From Dromaius novaehollandiae (lineage: Eukaryota; Chordata; Aves; Casuariiformes; Dromaiidae), in the NCBI RefSeq assembly GCF_036370855.1, contig NC_088102.1:22177001-22241000 (forward strand): 64,000 bases of DNA. The letters run 5' to 3'. Positions 34,584 to 47,900 of the stretch are shown piece after piece (the stretch's first letter is position 1; every line of letters begins with the position of its first letter). Made by a program: the position numbers and the translations under genes. The notes under the pieces were generated by a model, which was given only the letters and a program-made list of their open reading frames with translations, searched no databases and was not told the origin of the DNA.

Positions 34584-37500
34584 AACCAGCCTGATTTTTT
34601 CAGCTATATCACTTGTTTAATGAAAAATATTTCCTCTTCCTACAAAACTTGCTTTTCTCATAGCCTTAAGCAATCATGTCTATGACAACACTATTGAAAT
34701 AAAGAGATCTTGAAAGACTGGCAGACTGTGAAAGGTGACTTAAGAAGAGTTCAGAGCAACTACTATTTGTTTAGGAATAGATATCCTTCTGTAACTGGTA
34801 TGGAGAGGAAGTGATGATCTGGCAAGGTCAGAACTGGATATGCTTGCTCTGAACGGCTCAGAGAGCAAAGGTTAAACATGTGCTATCTAGTGTAATTCTG
34901 TGTGTTAGAGAAATCCAGAGCATCATGGGACTGATGCATAACTGTGGTTAGTGAAACTGGTACAGATTGTGTCTGAGTATGTTTGAGTTTACTCAGTGTT
35001 TGAGATAAGGAACGATAGAATCTTTCTAAAATCCCTTAAGAAGCCAGACACCTGGGCTGCAAACAGATGACATAAGCAACAGTGGTCAATAATTCAGAAG
35101 TTTATCTCTCTTCCGTAAAATTCAGTGGGTGTTTAAACACTGATTTTCTTGAAATCAGGATCAGGCTCTTTGCTTCTAAATTAATTTTTAATTAATGTAC
35201 AAAAAGAAATACTTCATTAAGTTGCTGCTATTGTATTGTGTGTCACAAACCCAGCACCACTTTTTCCTGTTGCAGAGGCTTCAGTTCAGCATCTCCTCAT
35301 CTTTCAACCTCCTTGAAATCCATAGCACCATCTTCAGTCCCCCAAAGGAGCAGAAAGACTGTCAACCTAAATCCCACACAGAACCGAAAGATATCAAAGG
35401 TCATGTGACTATTGCTGGTCCATTTTGCAAGAGCAAAACAAGGGTTGAGAAATACTGTTTTAAAGCTTAAGTATTATATTTTGTTGGTTACCTAGAGTTT
35501 TGTGCAAGTAGGCTACTTTGTTTCATGGGGTCTCTGTGGACTCCCAAGTGTTTAAGAAACCCTGAACTGCAGCCTAAGGTTGATGTTTGAACATCCTCTT
35601 CCTGAAGTTTTCAACTTTGCATAGAGTTGTTGGACTTGAGTGTATTAATGTGATGTCCAGTTTGCAGTCATTTCCCTTTCATTAAGGGAAGCTTGAAATT
35701 TCAGTAAATTTGCCAGTCTGCTATGCTTGGCATTACTGGAATAGGTCAGGCAGCCTGAACTTTTGTGAAGTGACTGGCAGAACTGGTTAGAATCTGCCAA
35801 TCTTTTATTTGTTCTTGTCACTCATGGGCTTCATTTTAAATATGATATAACAGCTCCAGATCAAATGGAGTGATTTCTATAACACAGAGCTCATTTAGCA
35901 CTGAAATGTTAGGTGAACGTATATTTTTAAAGCAAAGCACCAAAATACTCATTTATGGTTCCAGTATAGTAAATTACAGTACCGTTATAAAGATAGAAAA
36001 CACTAAAAAATAATAATAGCCACTGTGTTTTTTAATTCTAGAATCTCTCTGTTACATATGAATGGACAGAGAAATAATAGCCAATATATGTCTAATAATA
36101 GTTAATGTATGTCCTTAACATATAGATAAGCTTGTATGTAACTGCTATATTTTTCATTTAAAAGTAAAACTGAAAATATACATTCTATTGCATGTTCTTA
36201 CAGATGAAAACATCCAGAGTGTTATGCATGTGAGTGCAAACATAGTTGCACATCAACACAAAGCCATAAGCCTAGAAGAAGCCCTTTCAGGTCAATGAAA
36301 ATGATTTTGGTGATTTCAGCAGGTTTTCAATTAGATCCTGGGTATGTATACTCATGTCACTGAAGGTGCATACTTCAACTGAAATAGCAGATAAAAGTAT
36401 TTACAGCAAAATGCATCATTCTTAATGCATGACTATGTTGTTTTTACATGCGAACCTAAACTGGCTTGGTTTTGTTCAGGAAGATTCATTCCCATTGTAA
36501 TAAAAAATTAATAAAAATTATTTAAGCCTTTTTTGCTCCTTGCATAAGTTTACCGAAGAGTTTGGTGGCTCATAAATGATTTCAATTCAGTAACAAATAC
36601 TGTTTTCATTTTGGGAAATTAATAATTTGGAATAATCTATGTTTATAAGTTAAAATGAACAGAATAAATAGAGGAAAAATGCCTCTTTTCTAACACCGAG
36701 ATTTTTTTAGGTTGAAAACATTTCATTGTTGACATTTGATTTTTTTTTACTGGTTGAAGTCCAAATTATGACTGTTGAGGCGTATTTCATTTCAGGTTTA
36801 AATTTCTTTTTGTTTTAATGTAACTGTCAAGTTATGAAAAAAATAAGATCATATGAATGACAGATTTAAATAGAAAAGTATTTTATAATGGCAGTTTAAT
36901 CTCATTTGTCTTACTTTCAAAGAATGGTTTATTTCAGATTTGCAAAGTCACTAGCAATCAATTTTGTATCTGATTTGCTTCATTTGTAGGGGCAAGCTGA
37001 AGCAAGCAATTTGCTAGTGTTTGCAAATGCTGGTGTTCACAGTAAACATATCCCCATGTTTCACAAACTGTCAGAGATACTAAGTTCTAAAAAAATAATT
37101 TGAAATACCTGATGAAGAAAGAGTTTTTCTTCAGCTGTCAGTTTCATCTCTTAACTTTTCTAAGTGATCTGCCAACAAGCAGGATTAAATCTGAATTTTG
37201 TGTATATTCAGAATGAATCTCTTGAGAGAGTTAGGAAATAGTCTCGGACAAAGAAATCCTGAGATGATCACATTCTGTTGAAATGTATGATTCTGTCAAA
37301 ACTAAGTTTCTTATATTGGGTACAAATTGTAAAATTCCATTTTGTGAAAAAAAGTTGCAACAATCTTAAAATATCTCATCATTTTCAGAATGAGGAGGTC
37401 TTGTTTTTATTTTTAAACCACTTTTTATTTTCTATTTCTGATGTATTTTATATCATTTCATAAATTTAAAACACTTTAAAATTTCAGTCAGCCACAGTCA

Positions 37501-39592
37501 TTTTCCTTCCCTTGAGTCCTCACTGCTGAAACTTTTCTTCCTGGATGGTTTGGAGTTTGGGTGGTTTGTTTTAATAGAGAGTAGTGGTGTATATCAAAAA
37601 TGTTGGAAATTCTTCACAAAACAGAGCCTGTAGCTCTTGCACAGCTCTAAAAACTGCCTACAGCATTAAGAAATTTCCTACAAGCTCTTTCCTGTCCTTT
37701 GCAGATTTCATGTAGGAGATGCAAAAGCCCACTTGCAAAGTGCCTTTTGCTTGGTGCAACTGAAGCAGGGGCAAGTAGACCAAATGAGAAGGTTATAGAT
37801 GTGCATCTCAGGCAATTCAAGATGGACTTGGATGTCTAAATTGAAGGGGTACACCTTCTGAGGGATGACCTGGTCCCCTGGGTTATTTTAAAAGGAAAAC
37901 ATGAAGTCTGCTGACTTCAGTGTAAGAAAAGGAAGAAGCAGAGGTTCTCCATCCAGGAGAACGTTGAGGGCTAGAGATCAAGAACAGCAAGTGCTTATGT
38001 GCCACTAGGACTAAGCACCAGAGGAGGGTGGGTGACATTTCAGATGTAGTCCTGACCACAGTGTCCCTGTTGGCTAATTCTACGCTTGTGACTGCTGAGC
38101 CTGGGGACACTGTGTGGCTTCTCGCTCCCCTGGCTGCCTGTTCAGAAGGCTGCTCTGAAAGGTCTGACTCCCGTAATGCATGCTGTGGGGTGCCTGTGCA
38201 CTTAACACAGAAGTTAAGTCCATTCTAGATTCTGGCCTTCAGTGTAAATAAAGCTGTAGCTTAAACTGAGAATACTTGGGCAAGAGCTAGCAAGAACATA
38301 AGTTGTTTAGCAAAGATCATCTCTTGTTCAGATACCACAGTATTCTGTTTTGCAGTGAAGCTACTTGCTGAATTATAATTACTTGGCAAATCTGAAGATG
38401 AAAATTTTGCTGGCTTGTTTTTCAAAGTTTTGTACATCTGGCGTTTCTGTTAGCTTCAGTGCTTAAGTAGCTGTTCATGCAATGTATTCTTTATCGTTAC
38501 AACATTTATGCTGTTCACATAGTCCTACTGTGTTTTTTGTTTTGTTCAGTTTTGTTTCCACAGAGGTATAGACTTACTTCCTTTAAGGAAAGAATGTGTG
38601 CTTCATGGATGCACACAGCTTACTGTTTTGACTGTTGTTGTTTACTTCTGTCAACATATTCAGCCTTTTTGAAAGTTTGTATGTAACTGGTTGCCAGCAT
38701 CAGGAAGAATATTTCAGGACTAGTTGTTCAAATGTATTTACTTTTTCTAGGCCAGTTGAATAATGAAAACATGCTTAATTATTTCCAGCTTCTTGAATGG
38801 TGTACAGTGTAATTAACAATGATGGGTAGTTCCCAGCTAATTAGGGAAAACTGTAGCACCCAGCTAATTGGACACAATAGTACCTCTGAAGAGCAATAAA
38901 ACAAGTTTATGACTTCCTGTGATTGGCATAAATGTAGTATGAATACTGTCTGTAGAATAAAATTAGGAAAGTTGTAAGGATGATCTTCATAGAAAGATTA
39001 ATTCCTAACTATCAGTTCACTTCAGAATCAAGTGTGCCTTTGCTTTATTTCATCCAAGTTTCTTTTCTTTTAAGCTTATCTGTCTACCAGCATACTAGAT
39101 CTCACATCTCAGAACTCCCTATGCCTTTTTCCACTCAGGTAATGACAATCTTTCTCTATAGCTACATGGAGTCTCATGAATCCATTGTTGCCAAGTTTCA
39201 AGATTTTATGACACAGTATATTGATATTTGCTATTTTTCTTAAAGCCTTAGCTTCTAGAGTTATGTCAATATTTTTGGCTATCAGCTTTATTGGGGAGAA
39301 AAAGCATCTACAGAAGAAGTCTGAAAATGGATCCTGTCATATGCTAAAAGATAAAAAAGAAACTAGGCAAACAAAAAATACAAAGTACATCAGTCATCAT
39401 TATGATGATCTGAAGGATTTAGAGCTTATTTCATCATCTTGGTGAAATCAGCCGCCAGCTCCTGAGTTCTGACTCTCTTGAGTTTAGGAATACTGTATCC
39501 TATGTCCCATTAAATCAGTGCCTGAGAAAGTCTGGATAGTCTTCCTTGGATTTTACCATTTTATTTTTCAAATCGTTTGGCAATCTCATTTC

Positions 39593-39612
39593 AAAAAAAA
39601 AAAAAAAAAAAA
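39593..39612. repeat. A homopolymer
   Basis: A run of 20 adenines. No polyadenylation signal lies just upstream, and the left flank does not resemble a known gene or LINE. Confidence 0.9.
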
Positions 39613-41092
39613 GGCTCTGCCCCATGCTGCTATCTATCACGCTATATCTATTCTATCATGCTATGTTTTTATGTTACTCTTTTCCCATTTTTATTAATTC
39701 AAGCTTTAAATGATCATGCTCCACATTTTAAATCGAAAGGTAGTTTTGCCTGAATCCATCTCTTGAAGGGTTTTATTTACATTTCTTTCAAAGTATGGAC
39801 TAAGTCTTTCTCTCTGGTTCTGTGAAGTATTTCAAGGGCTGATTTCTATAAAAAAATACTGTACATAGCAAAATCAAGAAGAAATAAAATGAGTGTAATG
39901 CTGGAGAAAAGGTGTTCTTTTAACTGTGGAAGTGAGCAAGTGGTAGAAATCCCCTTCTCCAGAGAACAGCTCTAATATAAGTAAAGGAATTGCTTCTTCA
40001 GTGTTTTCCTGTTAATATGTCAAAATCCTCAAAGTAGTTCAACATGACGAATACGACTTTACCTTTCCCTCTTCAGTCCCAACCAAAAATGAGTTGTTCC
40101 ACCTCACGCAAGATGTAAGGATGCACCTCTGCCAGTTCTCTATGGCCCAGGGGGCTCCAGTTAGCTACATCTCTCCTACAGTTCCATCCCCAGGGATCTG
40201 GTATCACACAATTACTTTACATGAAGAGGGGAATACAAGATTATGTTATGATCCCTCATTCCTCAAAAACAAAATGATCATTTTATTTGTTTTATTGCAA
40301 ATGTGTGCTGTGGCCAGCTCATCGGATCTTGTATATAAATGGAGCATTAGGAGTGGAAAGCATGTCAAAATCCAAATACAGCTGAGAAGTTCTTCAAAAT
40401 CTTAGCATCCCTGGTAATACTAATGATCTTTATAGTATAATCATGGGAAATTGTCTCAGTATTCTAAACCTATCCATTTCAAGGCAGCCTCATGCAATCA
40501 CACATGTGACGGTGACAGCTTTGAGATAAATTAGTAGTGGCCTGATCTGTGGTGGGATTTATTCATGTTTAAAAAAGTGCAGCTCTGCAGGCCAGAAGTA
40601 CAGTTAAATTGTAGCCTGAGAATGCTCAGATGTGCTCAAACATGAGATGAGACTGTAAGTTCCTGAACTCTTGGCAACGATACCATTTCCGTTGATGTTA
40701 TCACCAATAAAACTGTACCTGCTGGGAATTAATTTTTCAAAAAAACCCAACTATAGAAGAAGGTGCTGTGTGTGCAGTTGTTCACTGTAAATGGAGAAAG
40801 ATTAAAAGCATTACAAAAGAGATATTTTGCCCACACATCCCATTTCATCTGCACTCGCGTAGATTACATATGAAATGTTATGACATTTTTGGACTTTTCT
40901 TTAAAATGGCTCACAGCTAACAAGGGAGACAATTCTGCTGACTTTGTTTCACAGCTGTTTAAGTAAATTAGGCTTTAGGGAGATGACCTGCAGGATTATT
41001 TGCACTCAAGCTTTTCTTTCTTAAAGGAATAAATCTATATTTTCCTTTTAATTTCTCTAAGAATGGTTGTAGGCTTTTTGTCCTCCCCACAG

Positions 41093-41115
41093 AGAAGATG
41101 GAACAGCACAGAAAG
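41093..41115 (+). other. Candidate 23-nt exon with consensus splice sites
   Basis: A pyrimidine tract ending CTTTTTGTCCTCCCCACAG precedes the segment, and AAG|GTAAGTA, a full consensus donor, follows it. The segment holds an ATG in strong Kozak context (A at -3, G at +4). From there a frame runs in phase across the next candidate exon (41840-41910). The evidence is sequence signals only. Real microexons look like this, but chance matches occur in 64 kb. Confidence 0.3.
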
Positions 41116-41219
41116 GTAAGTATAAGAAGAGACAGACAGGACTGAGCTTTCTCCATGCTTTCCATGCCCACTGCACCAAAAGAACAGTGATAGTACTATA
41201 TATCATACAGTATCAGAGC

Positions 41220-41640
41220 TCTGAGTGCACTAACAGGCTTTAGCAGCCCTGAACAGCCTCAGCTAGGCCAGGGCCTTCAGTCCTTTCCTGAGCTAAGTTG
41301 TCTCCAGTCCTGTTTCTGGTCCTGCATCCTGGATGGACTGCTCATTGATATGTATGTATGTTGTAGCCTTGTCTCCTGACCCTGTCTTTTACTTCTGACT
41401 GGGCTTCCTTCTTGGAACCTGGACCAGGTTCATCTCTTGTGGTGTCTGGGACTGTCGATGCACACTTTAAGCAGCCTCGCTCTGCCTGCTCTGTTCAGCC
41501 CTGGGAAACTACGCCCAGGGCACAGTGTGTGTTGGGGTTGCCCTCACCTCCTGGCTCCCCATTCCTTAGGGAGCAGCTGGCCCTCACTGTGCCCTGACTG
41601 TGCCCTAAGTACACATAGGCCCGTTTTCAGGCAAATGATT
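41220..41640. repeat. GC-elevated, CCTG/CTCC-rich block, possible unidentified repeat
   Basis: The plus strand is rich in CCTG, CTCC and CTTGT words (for example GTCTCCTGACCCTG, CTTCTGACTGGG, GTCTCCAGTCCTG) and GC rises well above both flanks. This texture reminds me of some reptile and bird dispersed repeats, but I cannot name a family. It lies inside the interval between the two candidate exons. Confidence 0.3.
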
Positions 41641-41839
41641 GTCCCCTACTCAGTGTTTCAGAAGATAGTGATTATTCTAAGGTTTTTGGTACAAGTTCTT
41701 TCTGATCTGTGTTTAGGACATCGATTTTGTCTTGAGTATAATAGTCTCTCTTAGGTAATGAATGATCTCACTGATAACTTAAAACACAATTGTCTAATTT
41801 TCTAAGACAGTGAGCACATGCTGTTTCTATTGATTTCAG

Positions 41840-41910
41840 AGGCAGATGTGGTGTTTGGCACTTCTACAAATCAACCTGCTACATGTTAAGAGCCTGGTCC
41901 AAGCCTTGGG
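41840..41910 (+). other. Candidate 71-nt exon with consensus splice sites
   Basis: An acceptor ending TTTCTATTGATTTCAG lies on the left and GGG|GTAAGTTC on the right. Joined to the candidate at 41093-41115, the ATG frame stays open through all 71 bases. It would give a basic start followed by a moderately hydrophobic stretch, in outline like a signal peptide. A second frame is also open across this segment, so openness alone proves little. No third exon could be identified. Confidence 0.3.
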
Positions 41911-44900
41911 GTAAGTTCTAATAACTGCCTTTTCTGAGTGGTAATGGCATGCAGGGTGTTCTGCGCCTTTCTGTGAGAACTAAAGCACAGTGTAATCAGA
42001 CTCTTTTAGCTTGTTCCTATTTTGGGGACAAGAAATAAATGATTAAGAGGTACCTGCATTGGCTCTATGCTGTCTAGGGAAGGAACACTTTTACTTGATA
42101 TGCAGGACAGACTGTTCTCTATCCTATTTGTGCCTTTATAGTGGTGAAAAGGGACAGAGTAATTATGTAGCTCTGAGGACAGGTTAACCTTTCTGACAAG
42201 TGCTATTGTGTCTGAATTTCTACTAATACTGAAAGAGCGTTTGAACCAACCACTAGTATATTGCATGCTAATGCATATAGAGCTAGCGAATGAATTTAGT
42301 AGTCCTTTGCACTTTTTCTGCGGTAGAATAGAAAGGAGATTAACCATTTATATCCACTTGACACATGTTTGAAGTGAAACATGTTATGCTAGTCCCATAA
42401 AGCTGCGACAGGCATTTGAGGAATACATATTAGGCCCAGATTAAAAGGTCACCAGCAGATCTTCCTACCAAAGACAGAAAGAAAATAAGGAAAGTGTTTT
42501 TTGAAACATTTATGTGAAGTGCATGGTTTCACAACACCAGCATGTACTATTTTTCATGTCACAAAACATACTATACATGTGGAAGAAGGAATAGCTCAGG
42601 TTTTGATAATTCACAGTGAAATATTTGTTCAGAGTGGAACTGGACTTGAGGAAATAGTCTTTTTTCTCTGGATTGCCAGCTCTCACTCAACTAGGAATGC
42701 TTACAAGACACCATCCTTTGATAGCAATATAGCAGTGTTTGTGCATTGTCCTAGTCCTCAGTGCAGATTTTTGCTAGGATTGTCTCTGTAAAAACACAAA
42801 TTTTTCCTGTGACTAGGAATTTTCCTTTTAATTATTTCTGAAAAATAAGTCATGATTTCTCTTCATACAAAGCATTAATTATTTTTTCCTTGCCTAGTGC
42901 ATTAACAGTGATTCACATGTCAGGGGGCCTTAATAAGAACATGTAGATGTGATGTTATGCTATTGTAGTGCTTTTCACTGAAGCATAAATAAACACAAAA
43001 TCTTCTTATGGCTTACTTTTTTTGCTGTAAAATATACCTGTAAAAATGTTGGGGCAGGTTCCAGTAACTCTGCTGCCACACTGAGACACAGAAGGATATC
43101 AGTATGTTGCATATTTTATTAAAAACAGAGTAGCTTATACCACCATCTCCCCAGCTAAGCTTAACATTTTTTTAAATTGGTTATAGGTAAGGAAAAGGGG
43201 ACCTTAAGCTACGTCATTAATTGACAGCCTCTATCATGTCTCCCTGGGATTTTAGGGACTTATAAATAGGGACAGCTCACAGTAGTACGAGCCTCTTTAA
43301 TTCTTTTTCTCTTTTCACCCCTCCATTTACTTTGTGCATCATTCTCTCTCCCTTACTAAACTGTCATTAGTTCTGCTTATTCTTTCTTCTTTTAAAAATG
43401 GCTTTCTATTTTAGAGGCAAAGGTTGATTAAACTGATGTTAACATTTATAATGCAATGCTGTTACACAGAGTAAGATAAATTTCTTGTAAAACCTGTTGG
43501 AGAAATACATAATTAGAAGAAAAAGCTGTATGAACACTGAAATGAACAGGACATTTAACAGTTAAACAACTTCCTGAAAATTTACACTTCTGTATGTTCT
43601 TGTCTGGGTTTCAGGAAGTATTTAAGTGAACAAAGACTTGATTTGATAAGTTAACAATGTGCGTATAATGGAATGGTCTGGAAATATCTGTCACATACTG
43701 TTGTTACCAAAGTCATGTTCATTAACAGAGGCTTTTCAAGTAGTATGTATTGATTAATGACAAGATTAGACAGATCACCAGCCACTGTGACATGCCTAGT
43801 GACAGACACTTTTCTGCCCTCTGCAAAAGTACAAATTAAACAAAAATGCATAGATATAGCTAAAGTAAAGATCCACAAAGAGGAATGAAAGTCCTCCTCT
43901 TTGCATGACAATCTTCTCAACTAGAATTTAAAACTGTTAGCTGTTCAGGTGTCTTTGTAATGTGTAGCAGGAAGGAGGCACTGGGACTGAGCTTCACAAC
44001 AGCCATGACTCTAAATCATGGGTGGGGGGGTGGGAGGAAGGAGAGAAGATAAGTTAAACACCTAAGCTTGTCAGTAAGAAAAACTGAAAGGCGGCTTTTG
44101 ATGTTGACCTCTCCCTTCAGCTTCTAGGCTGAAGTTTTAAACTGCGGCCATTAGCTTGGGTGGATCTCCAGGTTTATTCAGTCTTTGCTGTTATAGTGGT
44201 GCCAGCAGTGTGGGACAGTGATGCCCTTTTGTATATTTAACCACTATCCCAAGCTGGTGTGGTTGAAGCTCTGAGAAATGGTAGACTCAAATTCCAAGTT
44301 CTTGCCAGTCTTGCACACATTCAGATCAGCATTGTCTCATCTCCTAGGAGAATGAAGTGTTTAGGAGAGTGGTAAATTCTCTATATCTTGCTGCTTTCAA
44401 ATCAAACAGGCGTTTTTCTGAAGTCATACTTTACTTGATGTACAGTATTTTGCTCTCTGTCAGTGGTAGCTGACTGAAAATCCTTAGCCTATAACATTCA
44501 GACAATCTAATACTCACCTCTGGCCTTAAAATCTGTTACTGAGAACCTATGATTTGCAGGTCAACTGCTAATTCTCACCAGAGTGCTTAATAGATGACAA
44601 TTTCACCTTCATTGTTTTGTTCTCTCACTGTGCATACTGCATTGCTATGTGCCTTAAATTATTTTCTTAGTCACGGAATTCATCATTTCACAGAACTGAT
44701 AGAACTGTTGCTGAGATTTACTATTGGGCTTAGAGTCCTTTTCACATATTGATAACTTGTCTGGCATAATTGTGATGGAAGAAGATTGTTTTTTCAACCT
44801 TTGCTTTCTTTTCAGTGTTTATTGATCAGGGTTTTTTTTAACCTAGATAACAATAATCGCTACGAAGTAGTAAAGAGTGAGCATAGTTCCTTGAGCTTAC

Positions 44901-47900
44901 TGGTTGTTAATTGTTGACCTACTAGACTACTTACTGTTTTTTGTATGTATGTATTATTAGCATGCTCTGTCTTTCCCACTTCATTATAGAGCAAGTTTAC
45001 ATGAATGCTGGCTGGCTGCCTAGTTTTATTGTTCTGTGTATACTGAAGTTACAGAAGGACGCATGTAGGGCCTTGCAGATGATACTGGTCTGATCATATG
45101 AGATCAGTTGCAAGATCAGGACCATATTAGAAAGCTGAGATGCTTCTGCTAGCAATGGTTTTACTATGTTGAGTAGAGATGAGTCCCAGGTTTGCTGGTA
45201 GTAAAGAGTATTTCATCCTTGTTGGGAATGACTGCAAGCACTGTAGAGACATCCACAAATACTAGCAGTATGTCCGGTGCAGGCTTGAGGTCTGATGATA
45301 GGAATGATAGTTTGGAGATAGGGCTGCAGCAGACAGTGTATTGCAGATTCTGGGAATGTTACATACTACAACACACCTTGCATATTATTTGTTTAGATTT
45401 CCGGTTTTCTGTTGGCTACTATTATGAATATGCCAGACAAAAGGGCAGGCTAGAATAAAGATGGCACCTAAGGCCTCTGTGACCTCTTTCCTTTCTCTCA
45501 CCCATTATGCTTTACAACCAGAATGTAGTATACCATTTCTCTAGCAACAAAAGAAATCTTTTTTTAAAAAAACACTTTGTAGAAATTCTGTGATCTTCTC
45601 TCTGTATTTATATCTTAAAGATTTCACTTTCATGCAAAATCTCAAACTAGCTGTCCACCCACTCTGCTGGGGAGTGATATGTGTCAAATGAAGCATCTCC
45701 AAGCCCCAGAAGGAAATGCTATCTTTGTAAGCCTCTCTGCAAGACACACTCCTGATAGGATAGTCCCCTTTCACCCCCTCACTAGTCTGCACCAGTTTTC
45801 CCACCCAGTCTGCTCCTTTTCATGTTTTATTTTCTCAAGGTTTTCCCATCTTCTGTCCTTAACCTATGCACACTTTTTCCACATGTGTGACAAACATTGC
45901 CTTTTCAGGACACAGTTCTGAAAACAAAAACATTCCAGAGGCTAACGTATCTCAGAACATTGATGTCTTTGTTCGTGCAGATACCAGATGAGTTGAGAAA
46001 CTCGGGGGAAGCCTTTCGTTACAGCCTTCCTGGTAATACAAGTCAAAACTCTGTGTACACAGCATGAATAAGGATACCTGCTTCCTTTGGCACTGGATGG
46101 GGCAGAAAAATCTCTGTAGCTGAGCTATTAGTCCTTACGATGTTTCAGTTGGTGACTTTCAGATTCTGTAATTTTACAATTTGGGAGAGCCATTCTGTAG
46201 TAATTACAAGGTATGGATCCTTTTGAATACTTCTTTTCAAAATGCTTGAAGCTGGTTGCAGGGACAGACTGCAAATTTGAAGTCAAAACAGAGTCCTGTG
46301 ATCTGGTCTTTGTTCTCTGATGGGGTGACCTGACCTCTTTAAAAAAAGAAAAAACCAGTGGTAATAGCCCTAGAGGCTGGAGGAGATCATGGCACAGGCT
46401 TATGAAGGTAAAAGAGTTTCTAACAAGCCGTTATTTTACCTACTAGTGAAGAAGACTATGGGGAAATGAAGGCACTGAGATGAAAGTTTGAGCTAGATTT
46501 AGGCAATAGCATGAAGTTGTCCGTGAGAGCACGTGTACCTAAACAGCAACAAGATAAGAGACTGGAAGACAAGGGAGGCCTTAGGAACAGGAAGAGATAA
46601 AGCTTCTAAGAAAAGCTCTTATGTGTTATGAGTTTCTCTGAAGCTCCAAGTTTTCTGAAGAAATTGTAGTTTCCTAACAAACCTGATAAATTAAATATAA
46701 TTTCACTATATATAGAGACTCTTCTTAAAGGCATTTTAGTTTGCTTTTAGTTTCAGGCTGTTGATTTTATTTGAAAGCTAATCCGAGCACTTTTTTTAAT
46801 TCAGACAACTCATATGTTTTCAGGTTATTTCTTGGAGCTTTATGGAAAAAGCCTGAAATGGCTCTTGGCTTTGGTAACTGATACTTACACATTCCAGGAA
46901 ATATCTGATGGCACAAGCCAAGCACAGTGCAGCTGCAGTAGAAAAAAATGTTCATAACCTTGAACATGTTGAAAAGATATATGTTGTAGTAATGGATCAT
47001 GACAGTTAAAAACAAAGTCTTTTCCAGTCTCTGTCATTATTCAGTAAAATAGACACTTAGCACTACTTGAATAATGTCAAAAAATAGTTGGGTAATTTAG
47101 TTCACAAGTGACACCAGCATTTACTGAATACACTCTTTCTACATGTGATCCATCCTACTAGAGACACAGTTTGAACGCACACATCAAACAGAACATTTCC
47201 TTTTGTTTCACATGGGCTTTTCTAAATGCCTCAGGTCGCAGTTTGGAAGAAATGTTTTGACGATAACAGGACAAATGCGAAGTAGCACAAGTATCTTCAT
47301 ACTTTTTGATCCAAAAATGTTTGTATTGTGACAAAAGGGAATTCACTCTCCCTGCCCATTCATTCCTTGATCACATCTCTGAGACTGACAGCAAAGGCAG
47401 TGAATCCTGTGGTGCAGGTACCTAGGATGAAATCTAGGCAAAATTCACAGAACAGTTTTCCCACTGAATGTTTTCATGTAGGTTACCAGCCATTCCTAAT
47501 ACAATAAGAATCTGTAGACATTATCAACTTGGATCAGTGATCTGTTGGGAGAAAGAATAATCTATTCATCACATCTGTCTGTATGTCACAGACAGAATAG
47601 TATGGTTATTTGTTCATTTTATTATTTTTTATTAACTTAATGTATTTTCATATAGTTTCATCCTATTTCATACGCACATTTCTTTGATCATACACAAATG
47701 CATTGCTTTTATTGCATCTCTTTTGGACACTAGAATTTGATTCTTAGACCTTCTTTCTGAGCTTTTTGGGTAACTGTCTATAATGTTTATGCATTAAATG
47801 CCACAGGAGCTTCAACAGTTTGACAGAATGTATGAATGACATTTGATTAGATAGATTAGGTTAAGTTACTCAGGTTTCTGTCTGATCACCTATAAACACT

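Larger units (their letters stand above)
33481..41092. other. AT-rich non-coding DNA, no gene seen
   Basis: No coding frame was recognised. Notable pieces are the hairpin at 34544-34583, a GC-elevated patch at about 37880-38230 without recognisable content, and an A20 run at 39593-39612. The poly-A has no AATAAA upstream and no recognised retrocopy. Confidence 0.6.

Noticed and set aside
39200..39612. A20 tract as a possible processed-pseudogene tail
   Set aside because: No AATAAA just upstream and no coding similarity on the left. Birds lack an active L1 that would make many such retrocopies.
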